DNA of 64,000 bases from Nitrospira defluvii (GCA_011525625.1 WYAX01000003.1:1-64000), one strand, 5' to 3'. Counted from the first letter of the stretch, positions 8,080 through 19,333 are shown. Notes: generated by a model not told the origin, from the sequence alone. Numbers and translations: made by a program.

Positions 8080-8331
8080 GGGTTATCTCGCCGCCTTCGC
8101 CGGCACCTGCCCCGCGATGACCGACGCGACGTTCATCCTCATCTCTCTCAACGGCGGCACTGAGCATCTTGTCACCTATGCCAAGAGTCTGCTTTGGTTC
8201 GTGCCCCTTGGCGGGTCTATGTGGGCCGCATGATCTACGGCGTGGAACGCATCGGGTTCTGGTTCTCGATGGCAGGCGCGCTCGTCCTCTACATGGCCGG
8301 CGTCGCGATCGTGAAATTCTTGGCACGGTAA
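8080..8331 (+). pseudogene. Frameshifted partial copy of the GlpM-like gene
   Basis: From 8080 to the TAA at 8329-8331 the DNA matches codons ~35 to the end of the gene at 4026-4364 closely (shared LVTYAK, ERIGFWFSMAGALVLYMA and VKFLAR). The first third is missing, and one base has been lost in the stretch corresponding to VPPWLVYVG (near 8204-8212), so the two halves lie in different frames. No start codon or ribosome binding site serves it. It is a decayed duplicate sitting directly upstream of a toxin-antitoxin pair. Confidence 0.8.
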
Positions 8332-8358
8332 CGATCAGAGACCTCACAGCGCCGCTGC

Positions 8359-8388
8359 TTCGACATTTTGACACACGTCACGTATACT
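8359..8388 (+). promoter_or_regulatory. Candidate promoter of the mntA-hepT pair
   Basis: TTCGAC (8359-8364), an 18-base spacer and TATACT (8383-8388) lie 53 bases before the mntA start. The -10 is good and the -35 is weak. A TTGACA is also present but only 9 bases from the -10. Confidence 0.4.
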
Positions 8389-8440
8389 CGCCTCCAACCT
8401 GTCAACTCGTCTTAACGCCTATTGGCACTGCTGAACCATC

Positions 8441-8836
8441 ATGACTCCCACCGCAATGACAGAGTTTCTGACCGAGCATATCCCGGAACTCATCGCCATT
8501 TACCAATTCGGCTCACAGGCTCGTGGTGACGCCAGCCGGTCGAGCGATATCGACCTGGCCGTCCTCGCACGCGCCCCGATCTCGGCAGAGACGCTCTTTC
8601 AGATCGCACAGGATCTCGCCATTCAACTCCATCGCGATGTGGATCTTCTGGATCTTCGGGCAGCCTCCACAGTCATGCGCGCCCAAGTCATCGCCACAGG
8701 CCAATGCCTCGACAGCAAAGACGAGCCGGCACGGGCGGAATTTGAAATGTACGCCTACTCAGACTATGCACGGTTGAACGAGGAACGCCGGGACATCCTC
8801 AGGGACATCAAAGAGCGCGGGCTGATCTATGGCTGA
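8441..8836 (+). CDS. mntA: MntA-type minimal nucleotidyltransferase antitoxin
   Basis: The 131-residue protein has the minimal nucleotidyltransferase signature GSQARGDASRSSDIDLAVL (from residue 24), with metal-binding Asp37 and Asp39 and a later DVD (66-68). In characterised type VII toxin-antitoxin pairs, MntA adds AMP to a Tyr of the HepT toxin and silences it. The last 8 bases overlap hepT, which gives translational coupling. An alternative start exists at residue 6. It sits next to a decayed duplicate and other accessory genes. Confidence 0.88.
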   Translation: MTPTAMTEFLTEHIPELIAIYQFGSQARGDASRSSDIDLAVLARAPISAETLFQIAQDLAIQLHRDVDLLDLRAASTVMRAQVIATGQCLDSKDEPARAEFEMYAYSDYARLNEERRDILRDIKERGLIYG

Positions 8837-9242
8837 TGATGTGATCTTGAACAAAGCCGCACGCATCGAACGATGCCTGCGCCGCATCACCGAAGAGTAC
8901 GGCGGAGATCCACGGAATCTGTCAGGGAATCAAACCAAGCAGGATGCCATTGTACTCAACCTGCAGCGCGCATGCGAAACTGCCATTGACCTCGCGATGT
9001 ATGTCGTCAGACAGAAAGGCTTAGGACTTCCGCAGGAAAGCAGGGAGGCTTTTGCCTTACTAGAGAAAGCGGGGCTGCTCCCGGCTGAGTTAGCGAGCCG
9101 GCTGCAGCGAATGGTCGGCTTCCGGAATGTGGCCGTCCACGAATACGCCCGCCTGAACCTCGATATCCTCAACGCGATTATCACCACACACCTCGATGAC
9201 TTTCGCCGGTTCTCCTCGACCATCGTCAAGGCCTGTGCATAG
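8829..9242 (+). CDS. hepT: HepT-type toxin (HEPN domain)
   Basis: The 137-residue all-helical protein ends in the HEPN active-site motif RNVAVHEY (Arg99, His104, Tyr106; R-x4-H-x-Y). HepT proteins are toxic HEPN ribonucleases; the motif Tyr is the residue AMPylated by MntA in studied systems. It overlaps mntA by 8 bp and is the second gene of the pair. All motif residues are intact, so it is probably functional. Its stop is convergent with the next gene, 11 bases away. Confidence 0.88.
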   Translation: MADDVILNKAARIERCLRRITEEYGGDPRNLSGNQTKQDAIVLNLQRACETAIDLAMYVVRQKGLGLPQESREAFALLEKAGLLPAELASRLQRMVGFRNVAVHEYARLNLDILNAIITTHLDDFRRFSSTIVKACA

Positions 9243-9253
9243 ACGCCTGGCGG

Positions 9254-10540
9254 TTAGGCCCCCAGCAAGTCCCTCAATGGTTTCGCCCGGGCGAGCCGTG
9301 CGCGCAGGGAGTTGAGACCTTCCCGCCCGATTACCTCAGGCAGCCTCAGCCCTGGAGGCAAGACCGCAAAACGGAGCTGCCCGACGGACCGGCCACACCC
9401 ATCGATCAGATCGTGTAAAAACTCCACCGTGATGTCGTCTTGCCGGATGGGCCAGATCGCGCTCGGCACTCGCTGCAAATACAGGGTCAGGCGCCGGCCG
9501 TATTCTGCCGGGTCAAGTGGTGCCACATACACGGCTTTTTCGATTTCATCCTGGGCCAGCAGTACGACATCCCACGGTCGTTCAGCCAGGATCACCGCTG
9601 CAGATGACGCTCGCCCGGTCTCCGCAGACAAAACCAACCGATCAGCGCGATGGGGGGAAATCAGCCTGAACCCATACGGCAAGGAATACGAGGTCCACAT
9701 GGCCTCAGCATTCTGGTGCGTGGCTTGTTCATAGAACCCACGGCACCTCCCATCCGCATCCCTAGTCGGGATCAGTACCCGTATGTCTGATTCATCGCCA
9801 TGGCAAGCAAGCCATCCGGGGATACCGAAGTCCTCCAACTCGGCTTGATCGAATCCCTTTGTGCGAAGGTGCGGGATGAGCGTGTGCCGGATCTCCTTCG
9901 ACAGGAGGCCGAGCGAAAACTGTTCGCTGGCCTCTTGGGTCACACCTTCCCCTTCGATCCATTCACGGGCAGCACGACCAGCAGAACCCTGCTGCAGCGC
10001 CTCGCAGGCCAACCAGCACACTTCGTCAAGTGCAAGACCCATTCGCTCCAGCCAAGGTCGGTTTCCCTTCAAAGAACCGGAAGCCAGCAACCCAGTCAGC
10101 CTGGGAATCGCCTCCGCCGGTGTGAGCCGCTCCACACTGATATAGAAATCCAACGCGTGGCCGCCGGCAAGACAGTGCGTGCAGAAATAGGACTCGTCAC
10201 GGCTACCGACCATGAGCGAATCAGGGCCCTGACAACAAAAGGTACAGGGCCCCCGATAGTCGCGCGATCCAGCACCAACCGGCATGAGCTGGCTATAGCG
10301 CCCGATCAATTCGACGCCATCCAGATCATCCAACAGGTCTTCCCACTGCTCGACAGCGGACAGAATCGAAGGCGAGTCCCTGATTGCGGGGAGAATGTCC
10401 GAAAAAGTTTGACGAGCCAGAACTGATGAATGAGGGTTTGAGGTGGTTAGGCGGAGCTTTTGAGCCCACGCCTGATTCGGCCACACCGAGCGAGCGCCAA
10501 CTGCCACCAAGAGTTTGAACAAGGTGCGTCTTGTGAACAT
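9254..10540 (-). CDS. DnaG-primase-like zinc-finger protein with a Tat-type leader
   Basis: This 428-residue protein begins with a twin-arginine-like leader (TRRTLFKLLVAVGA at 3-16, then NQAWA-Q near 22-27). Next comes a DnaG N-terminal-type region (GVELIGRYSQLMP, 75-87), a CxxC...CxxC zinc finger (Cys99, 102, 120, 123), and the primase-core-like segments AAREWIEGEGVTQEASEQFS (190-209) and SDIRVLIPTRDADGRCRGF (251-269). The expected TOPRIM part is degenerate: Glu307 may remain, but no DGD motif is seen. GAAGGAGGGG just before the ATG at 10540 fixes the start, so the leader is real. Export of a primase-like protein is unexpected; the leader may only anchor it. Function is unknown. Confidence 0.72.
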   Translation of the reverse strand: MFTRRTLFKLLVAVGARSVWPNQAWAQKLRLTTSNPHSSVLARQTFSDILPAIRDSPSILSAVEQWEDLLDDLDGVELIGRYSQLMPVGAGSRDYRGPCTFCCQGPDSLMVGSRDESYFCTHCLAGGHALDFYISVERLTPAEAIPRLTGLLASGSLKGNRPWLERMGLALDEVCWLACEALQQGSAGRAAREWIEGEGVTQEASEQFSLGLLSKEIRHTLIPHLRTKGFDQAELEDFGIPGWLACHGDESDIRVLIPTRDADGRCRGFYEQATHQNAEAMWTSYSLPYGFRLISPHRADRLVLSAETGRASSAAVILAERPWDVVLLAQDEIEKAVYVAPLDPAEYGRRLTLYLQRVPSAIWPIRQDDITVEFLHDLIDGCGRSVGQLRFAVLPPGLRLPEVIGREGLNSLRARLARAKPLRDLLGA

Positions 10541-10772
10541 GATTCCCCTCCTTCATGTTGGATGAACGAGGGGAGCGTACTATAGACGTGTGACAGAGTA
10601 GGTCATGGGGAGGACCTGAACAACCAGACAAATCAATCAGTCGAAGCTTGCAGCCAACACAAGATTGATGACCGACCAACTTCTTGTGATTGATGCTGAG
10701 ACAGCATCAATTGTCCATGGTAATTTCTAACGCACCTTTGTCAAAGGGATGCTCTTCTTTTAACAATACCGC

Positions 10773-11906
10773 TCACTGCCCACTGGGAATAGGTGTTGCG
10801 GCGGTCAAGCCTGGCTTCCAATCAGGCGCCATAAACAATAACGCCTCTTTTGCACCACCGCATGGCTTACCGTTTGTCGCCATCAGAGGATAAGAATCCA
10901 TCATTCGCGTTAAATTGAGATATGCCTGCGGATGCTCTGTAAACTTCCCACTGCAATCCTTTAAATAAACTCCATATCTCAAACCATCGGTAACTATTAG
11001 CCTATGGCACTGACTTCTGCCCGGTTGGGATGCGTAATGCTCCGCTTTCGACCGCGCGGTTATACAGGAATCTCCCCGTTTCTTTGCCTCTACTGCAACC
11101 GCAAGATTACCAGCGTCGCGTGGCATTCGCTCAAAAAGAGCAACATCAACATAGTTCCACTCAACGGACATTTTCTGCGGCGTCCATCCCAGTGAGCGAA
11201 GAAGCGGCACAGCCAAGTATGCTACGGTTTCATGCTCCGACGGCTGTTGATTTGTTCGCTCGTACCACTGTGCAATTCGCATTAACTCATTAATGTTACT
11301 CATCAAAGAGTCAATAAAGGTGGCAGAAACACCTTGATCAAACAGATGGTCGCCGATCGTCTTCAGTTCAACCGTCTGCAACCGTTGAGCATGATTGCAC
11401 GAAGTCGGAAGCGAGCAGAGCGGCTTTGCCAAGGAATCCTGAGTCGGCTCAGGAAGCTGATCTAGCCATCTCATTAGCTCAGGAGCATCCTTGACCAATT
11501 GAACGGTATCACCAAACTTCATCGTGTATGCGGGAAACCTCTGTGGCTCATCTTCGCATTTCCAGAGCCACCTGACCCTTCGGACATGTTGTAAATCCCA
11601 ACCGTCGACATCTCCAAAATCATCTAACCATAAGTACCCTCCTTCGGCCTGCCCAACGCCATACACCTCACTAGTCCCCAAACGGAGCAGCACTAGATCC
11701 TCACTATGTATTCCTTCACAGAAGCGTTGAAGATCTGTCACCCTTCTCGACGTACTATTGCCTGACAATGCCTCCTTACAATTGGGCCACGGACCAGCGT
11801 CTCCAGGCCCCATTGCGATCACGTCCCATTCCAGAAGCAGCCTGGGATAGTTCCGATTCGTATCCCCTGAGCCAACCTGCCAGATGCGTTTACCGTCAAT
11901 ATTCAT
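10773..11906 (-). CDS. Candidate modification-dependent nuclease: PUA/EVE-like + PD-(D/E)XK
   Basis: The 377-residue protein has two parts. Residues 1-116 (IWQVGSGDTNRNYPRLLLEW, IAMGPGD, SEDLVLLRLG, VYGVGQAEGGYLW, VRRVRWLW) resemble PUA/EVE-like domains that read modified bases. Residues ~205-320 resemble type I restriction HsdR-N nucleases, with Glu226, Asp254 (YVDVALF) and Glu273-x-Lys275 (AVEAKK) forming a PD-(D/E)XK site. Together these suggest a stand-alone, modification-dependent restriction enzyme, though this is inference. The gene is visibly more AT-rich than its flanks, a sign of transfer. No methylase lies nearby. Only AAAGGG precedes the start. Confidence 0.65.
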   Translation of the reverse strand: MNIDGKRIWQVGSGDTNRNYPRLLLEWDVIAMGPGDAGPWPNCKEALSGNSTSRRVTDLQRFCEGIHSEDLVLLRLGTSEVYGVGQAEGGYLWLDDFGDVDGWDLQHVRRVRWLWKCEDEPQRFPAYTMKFGDTVQLVKDAPELMRWLDQLPEPTQDSLAKPLCSLPTSCNHAQRLQTVELKTIGDHLFDQGVSATFIDSLMSNINELMRIAQWYERTNQQPSEHETVAYLAVPLLRSLGWTPQKMSVEWNYVDVALFERMPRDAGNLAVAVEAKKRGDSCITARSKAEHYASQPGRSQCHRLIVTDGLRYGVYLKDCSGKFTEHPQAYLNLTRMMDSYPLMATNGKPCGGAKEALLFMAPDWKPGLTAATPIPSGQ

Positions 11907-12531
11907 CTATTTGCCCTTTCGTGAACTCCATGAAGGTGTGGACACACAATTTGCCTCGACCGATACTATTTTATAGCCCCCAATTAACTTCAGGTTTCCA
12001 CAGAGATCAATCCAGTCACGGCCTCACGCCGCAGCCTAGCAGCACAGTCCTCCACAAGCTGTCGACGGCGTTTAGGCGCTGAAATGGGTCGTCGATCTGA
12101 TTCGCCAGTTCGAATTCCGGCCTCGCCTCATCGAACTCCTTCCGGCAACTGATCTGCTCTTGAATGACCTGCGCCAAGGATTTGTTCAGCGTGAGCTGCA
12201 TCAGAGAATCTGCCGGAACCAGAACCTGCAGCATGAACACGACCAGTCATTCCATGATGAACCTCCGTGACTTGGCGTCTATCGCCTCAGCATGATCCGC
12301 ATTCGCCCCCCGCCCTTCACAGGGAGAGATCAAGAACGAGGGCCACAGTCTCTCACAGAGGCGTGACAGAAAATGTCAGAGGACAGGCGGCTGACAGTCC
12401 AACCGCGCGCAACCAACTGCAGCCTTCTCAGGCCGAACATGCCCGCCAAGCCCCATGGCATTTTCCTGACTGGGATAGAATTGGTCGTCCGAAACACGAT
12501 GGGCATTCGGAGTGCATGGTTGCAGAACGGA
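11907..12531. other. AT-richer accessory intergenic stretch
   Basis: Apart from one weak short frame (12016-12240, minus), I see no gene here. Composition is similar to the neighbouring nuclease gene. No integrase, direct repeat or tRNA marks an island border. Confidence 0.4.
12016..12240 (-). CDS. Weakly supported 74-residue hypothetical protein
   Basis: A GTG-initiated frame gives a mostly helical, acidic protein (segment QEQISCRKEFDEARPEFEL). A GGAGG lies upstream but about 20 bases away, and an ATG at better spacing runs into a stop two codons later in the same frame. This may be a gene whose 5' end has been damaged. Function is unknown. Confidence 0.3.
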   Translation of the reverse strand: MFMLQVLVPADSLMQLTLNKSLAQVIQEQISCRKEFDEARPEFELANQIDDPFQRLNAVDSLWRTVLLGCGVRP

Positions 12532-13539
12532 CTAGGAATAGTGTCGCAACGCGTGGGTCAGTCGAGACCTCACAAGCTCAACCAATACCGGAGGTTCGAG
12601 CACGACGGCGTCAGGGCCCCAAGATAGAATCCACGTCGCTGATCCGTCCGTGCCGCCGATGGACAATGTGACGACAATGGATCCATCTTTTTCGACCGCA
12701 TGCTTTTGGCTAGGGTGCTAGCGACGCTCCTTGATGAGATACGCCACTTCGGCACTGAAACGGATCCGCACCAGCTGCACCGGTTCGTCGATGAGACCAA
12801 AGAGCCGTTCATAGCTTGTATCTAGGTTCAAGTCCGTCAGTATCTCGAATGACTGGTCAGACACATCGACAGCGACGATGCGCTCAACCGCAAAGAGGCG
12901 AAGAGCCTGGGCACGATGCGAGAATCCCAACACATAGACGCCGAACTGATGAAACACCACGCGGTAAGGATCCACACGATGCTCGACAGGCTCCTCATAA
13001 TCCGGCCTGATGTGATGCAGTGTCACAGCCCGCTGAAGGAGCAGCGCCTTCTCCAATTTGGCCAAGACTTCAGCCTGCCGGGCATAGTCACGAACGGGCG
13101 CTTGTCGCGGCAGGAACACGTCGTGAATGCGGGCAAGATGGTTCGCCACTTTATCGGGCAGCGCACTCTCGACCTTTTCCGCCAGCGTGGTGAGGTGCTC
13201 GACCAGAGGCGTGCCCCTCAGATACGCCATATGGCTCTTTGCGCAATGCAATGGCATGAGCTCATAGGGTGTCACGGCAATTTGGGGAAGCCCTTTGTAC
13301 CCGAGTGGCAGTCGCCAGGTCTTTGCGCCATCCCCATCGGATTGTTCGAGTGGATGCCCTGCCTCTTGAATGCTCGCGAGATCGCGATAGACCTGACGCA
13401 CCGATATCGCAAGTTTACGAGACAGATCGCTCACCGACATCTCCCGACTGGCCAACACCCGAAGCATTCGCGTGAATCGATCCGCCTGGCTATAGGCTTT
13501 GGCCCGTCGTCCCAGCTTCGGCACTACGCGATCCGCCAT
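12532..13539 (-). pseudogene. WYL-domain transcriptional regulator with in-frame TAG
   Basis: An N-terminal helix-turn-helix (SVSDLSRKLAISVRQVYRDL, residues 35-54) and a WYL ligand domain (~160-245, DPYRVVFHQFGVYVLGFSHR) are intact. The frame then ends in TAG at 12718-12720, where the family has Trp in a WHPSQ motif. Beyond it the same frame continues HPSQKHAVEKDGSIVVTLSI and onward to a TAG at 12532-12534, completing the C-terminal WCX domain. A single TGG-to-TAG change therefore truncates a normal ~335-residue regulator to 273 residues. It starts 2 bases after the arylamine N-acetyltransferase stop and shares its operon. The shortened protein may still bind DNA. Confidence 0.82.
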
Positions 13540-13541
13540 CG

Positions 13542-14354
13542 CTACGCCTCCTCATCTTCCTCTTCAGCCTGAATCCCCGGTAGCTCTCTAAACGCCCCTT
13601 CGATCTTCAAGTTAAAGTGATTGTTGAGGAGAAGGCGGTATTCGCCTTTATCGCGTGGACGGATCTCATGCGCCCTGCCGCCGGATCGAATCTTCAGCAC
13701 CATATCCGTCAACGTCTTTCTCCCCTCCGGCGTCGGCATGGTGCAGATGCGCTTCTGCATAAACAGGGAATCCGGTGCGTGTGAGTGATAATAGCTGGCA
13801 AAGGTGTAGTCCACCGGGAGGCAGGCATCGAGCCCGAAGGAATAGAGGTCCACCCAGGCGCCCTCGCGCTCGCCTTGCAGGAGATACTCACCGCGTTCGC
13901 CGGCCACCAGCCTGAAGCACTCATGCCCCTGCCGCGCCTCCTCTCCAAACACCAACCTTAAAGGTTCAAGTAATCCATGACCTCCGAAGCCAACGTCCAC
14001 AATCCACGAGGTGTTTCCCAATGTGACCATCAACAATTGATGGCTTCTCGGCCGCACACCTTCCGCCCCGGATGACACGCGGGCAGCCAGCCTCGTGACG
14101 GCAAACCCTACGTCTTCCAAGAGCAGGGCAAACAGTCCGTTGAGCTCAAAACAGTATCCGCCGCGTCGATCGACGACGATCTTCCGAAACAGGTCGGCGG
14201 GGTCCAGCGAGATTGCCCGCCCGAGATGAATATCCAGATTTTCGAACGGCACCGTCATCACATGAGCCCTGTGTAACGCCCGCAGGGTCTCGATGGACGG
14301 AGTCAGCGCCCCCTCATATCCGATTCGCGCAAGATACGCATCACGATCGACCAT
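13542..14354 (-). CDS. Arylamine N-acetyltransferase
   Basis: The 270-residue enzyme transfers acetyl from acetyl-CoA to arylamines or related amines. The catalytic triad is visible: Cys68 in RRGGYCFELN, His105 in RSHQLL and Asp120 in IVDVGFG. Length and the N-terminal VPFENLDIHLG motif match the family. AAGGAGG lies before the ATG. It is the first gene of an operon with the WYL regulator and is divergent from the UvrA-like gene. An acidic tail (EEEDEE) ends it. The natural substrate cannot be told. Confidence 0.93.
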   Translation of the reverse strand: MVDRDAYLARIGYEGALTPSIETLRALHRAHVMTVPFENLDIHLGRAISLDPADLFRKIVVDRRGGYCFELNGLFALLLEDVGFAVTRLAARVSSGAEGVRPRSHQLLMVTLGNTSWIVDVGFGGHGLLEPLRLVFGEEARQGHECFRLVAGERGEYLLQGEREGAWVDLYSFGLDACLPVDYTFASYYHSHAPDSLFMQKRICTMPTPEGRKTLTDMVLKIRSGGRAHEIRPRDKGEYRLLLNNHFNLKIEGAFRELPGIQAEEEDEEA

Positions 14355-14497
14355 GCCGCCTCCTTTCCGGGAGCGCCATTATACGAATCCGGCCCACAGG
14401 ATCACAGACGCCCCTCCCCGACGCGAACGCCCCTCGTTGCGGTCGCCTCCTGCACTTGCTACGATGGTCGGTCATTCTTCGAGAGGAGCGCTTCAGC

Positions 14498-17311
<2,814 letters not shown>

Positions 17312-17395
17312 TGGCTCATGGCGAGGCCTGAATGTCGGCCCCTCTTGCGAAGGCCAACCATAGGCTACCAGCGATTCGCTATGAGCTCCGGAGTC

Positions 17396-17956
17396 TCAGT
17401 TGGAGGAGGGATCGAACGGCATATCGGCATAGTGCCGTGACGCCTCGTCGAGAGTCACGAAGATCTCCGGCCAAATACGGGTGGGGTCTTTGTCGAAGAC
17501 CAGTGAGGGATCCGCAGGCAACGTGATCCACGAACCATTCTGCATTTCCGTCTCCAGTTGGCCAGGGCCCCATCCTGAATACCCAAGGTAGGCCCGGAAC
17601 GATTCCTTGCCGGGCTGCTCCATCAGAATGCGTTCCATGATCTCCAGATCGCCGCCGAGGCAGACGCCATCGAAGACCTGGTGCGAATTTTCAGGCGTGT
17701 CGTTGATGCGATAGAGCATCATCACCTGATTGGTTTGCACAGGGCCGCCGGAGTACAGCACGTGGGGTTGTCCTTCGAGAATCGGGACTTGGGGCAACGC
17801 CTCGGAGATGGACATGGCGGTCGGCCGATTGACAATCACGCCCAAGGCTCCTTCAGGCCCATGCTCACAGAGCAGCACCACCGCCTGCCGGAAATTGGGA
17901 TCGTTCAATGCCGGCGCGGCGACGAGCAAGATGCCTTTACCGAGTGGAGTGGTCAT
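17396..17956 (-). CDS. YqgE/AlgH family protein
   Basis: A 186-residue cytoplasmic protein with the family hallmarks GKGILLVAAPALNDPNF at the N-terminus, GALGVIVNRP, and GYSGWGPGQLE in the C-terminal half. AlgH/YqgE proteins are widespread and linked to alginate regulation in Pseudomonas, but the biochemical role is unsettled. It is convergent with the UvrA-like gene and lies upstream of the nitrilase-type gene on the same strand as that gene's neighbours. Confidence 0.9.
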   Translation of the reverse strand: MTTPLGKGILLVAAPALNDPNFRQAVVLLCEHGPEGALGVIVNRPTAMSISEALPQVPILEGQPHVLYSGGPVQTNQVMMLYRINDTPENSHQVFDGVCLGGDLEIMERILMEQPGKESFRAYLGYSGWGPGQLETEMQNGSWITLPADPSLVFDKDPTRIWPEIFVTLDEASRHYADMPFDPSSN

Positions 17957-18020
17957 GAGTCATCCTACCGTGAGGGTTCGAGCGACGCAAGTTGAGTCAT
18001 GAAACGGAAACGACCTGCCA

Positions 18021-18812
18021 TCATGTGCCGTACAAAGAGGGCCGGCGGTCACGCAAGAGATCGTTATAGGCATTCAATGTCTTGCTGCGAGCCTCCGCCG
18101 GCTCGATGTCGACGAGGGCTAACTCTTCACCCTCTCGCGGAGCCCGATGCAAGATCCGGCCGCGCGGGCTGACGACCTCGCTCAGCCCGATAAACGTCAA
18201 TGGCTCCTTCCCGCCTCGCGCCTCGCGGCCGATCCGGTTCGCCGTCACGCTGAATACACGATTCTCCAAACAGCGCGTCACCATCGAGTCCGGACAATTG
18301 GGCAACACGAGGTTCGACGGATGGGCAATGATGTCCGCGCCTTGCAAGGCAAGGGTACGGGCCGACTCCGGATAGTACCAGTCGAAACAGATCATGACGC
18401 CGATTTTTGCCGGGCCGATGTCCCACACGCGAAACCCGCTGTCGCCTGGCGTAAAGAACAGCGTTTCCTCGAAAAAGAGGTGCGTCTTCCGATAGCAGCC
18501 GATCACGCCCTTCGGCCCGACCACCACCGCCGAGTTGAAGCAGCGCGAGCCGGCCCGTTCCGCCAATCCGGCCACAATCGTCATCCCACGACGGGCGGCA
18601 ATCTCCACCAGCCTGCGTGTTGTCTGGCCCTCGGGCACCGGCTCGGCCAGGTCCATCACTTCGGCCTGCGAGACAAACTGATAGCCGGTGGCGAACAGTT
18701 CCGGCAGGACGATCAAGTCGGCCTCGACCTGCTCCAGATGCCCCGTCACCCGATCGAGATTGCGCGCGACGTCGCCGAACGTCGGGGAAAATTGTAAATA
18801 GCCAATCCGCAC
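18021..18812 (-). CDS. Carbon-nitrogen hydrolase (nitrilase superfamily)
   Basis: The 263-residue enzyme has the Glu-Lys-Cys triad: Glu38 in LPELFATG, Lys109 in YRKTHLF and Cys142 in MICFDWYYPE. It should hydrolyse an amide or carbamoyl compound; sequence alone does not give the substrate. I start at the GTG at 18812 because the first beta strand (VRIGYLQFSP) follows at once and GGCGAG lies upstream. A longer frame from a TTG at 18836 would run into the terminator hairpin of the preceding gene. Confidence 0.88.
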   Translation of the reverse strand: MRIGYLQFSPTFGDVARNLDRVTGHLEQVEADLIVLPELFATGYQFVSQAEVMDLAEPVPEGQTTRRLVEIAARRGMTIVAGLAERAGSRCFNSAVVVGPKGVIGCYRKTHLFFEETLFFTPGDSGFRVWDIGPAKIGVMICFDWYYPESARTLALQGADIIAHPSNLVLPNCPDSMVTRCLENRVFSVTANRIGREARGGKEPLTFIGLSEVVSPRGRILHRAPREGEELALVDIEPAEARSKTLNAYNDLLRDRRPSLYGT

Positions 18813-18829
18813 GAGCTCGCCTTTCCGCA

Positions 18830-18865
18830 CAAACAAAAACGGGCAGGGATGCCCCTGCCCGTTTT
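18830..18865 (-). terminator. Intrinsic terminator of the SmbP-like gene
   Basis: AAAACGGGCAGGG (18836-18848) and CCCTGCCCGTTTT (18853-18865) form a perfect 13-bp stem with a 4-base loop. On the minus strand it is followed by a T-rich tail (GTTTTTGTTTG). It lies 31 bases after the SmbP-like stop codon; the A-rich other side could also stop plus-strand transcripts. Confidence 0.88.
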
Positions 18866-18896
18866 ATTGCACCCGTGTGGGACGCGTAAGAACCGC

Positions 18897-19253
18897 TTAC
18901 ATACCTTCGGACAGGTGGGGCAGCGCGTTCTCGACCGCTTTGGTCGCCACATCCGCGTGACCCGCCTTACCGTGCTCGATCCCGTCTTTCAGGCCCTTAA
19001 TGGCTTCGCCGACGTGAGGATTTTTGGTTTCGGCCATCGCGCCTTCGGCATGCTTCAACGCCGCTTCGGCATGCTTCACCAGTGCATCCGCATGCCCCTG
19101 CTTTCCGTGCGCCACGGCTTCCTTGGCGTGTTCGACGGCTTCGGCCTGATGCTTATTTCCTGCCGCGAAGGCCACGCTGGACACCATCGGCGCGCCGACC
19201 AGCGCCATCATGATCCCGGCCACCACGACTCCCCGCCACTTCGCAGTTTGCAT
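18897..19253 (-). CDS. SmbP-like small periplasmic metal-binding protein
   Basis: A signal peptide (to about VAFA-A, residue 31) precedes about 85 residues of helical repeats containing HA-x2-A-x2-HG-x2-GHA motifs (HAKEAVAHGKQGHADALVKH, then HAEAALKHAEGA, and again HGKAGHADVATKAVENALPH). This pattern is that of SmbP from Nitrosomonas, a periplasmic His-rich protein that binds copper and other divalent metals. GAGGAGG precedes the ATG. It is monocistronic, with its own terminator. A role in metal buffering is inferred. Confidence 0.85.
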   Translation of the reverse strand: MQTAKWRGVVVAGIMMALVGAPMVSSVAFAAGNKHQAEAVEHAKEAVAHGKQGHADALVKHAEAALKHAEGAMAETKNPHVGEAIKGLKDGIEHGKAGHADVATKAVENALPHLSEGM

Positions 19254-19333
19254 GAAACGCCTCCTCTGTAAGTATGTGCACTGCATGAGACCGATATCGC
19301 ACTATTTCAGCATAAAGAGGGCTTGGTATCCTG

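Noticed and set aside
8367-8388. TTGACA next to TATACT upstream of mntA as a promoter
   Set aside because: The spacer is only 9 bases, too short for a sigma-70 promoter; the weaker TTCGAC at 18 bases is preferred.
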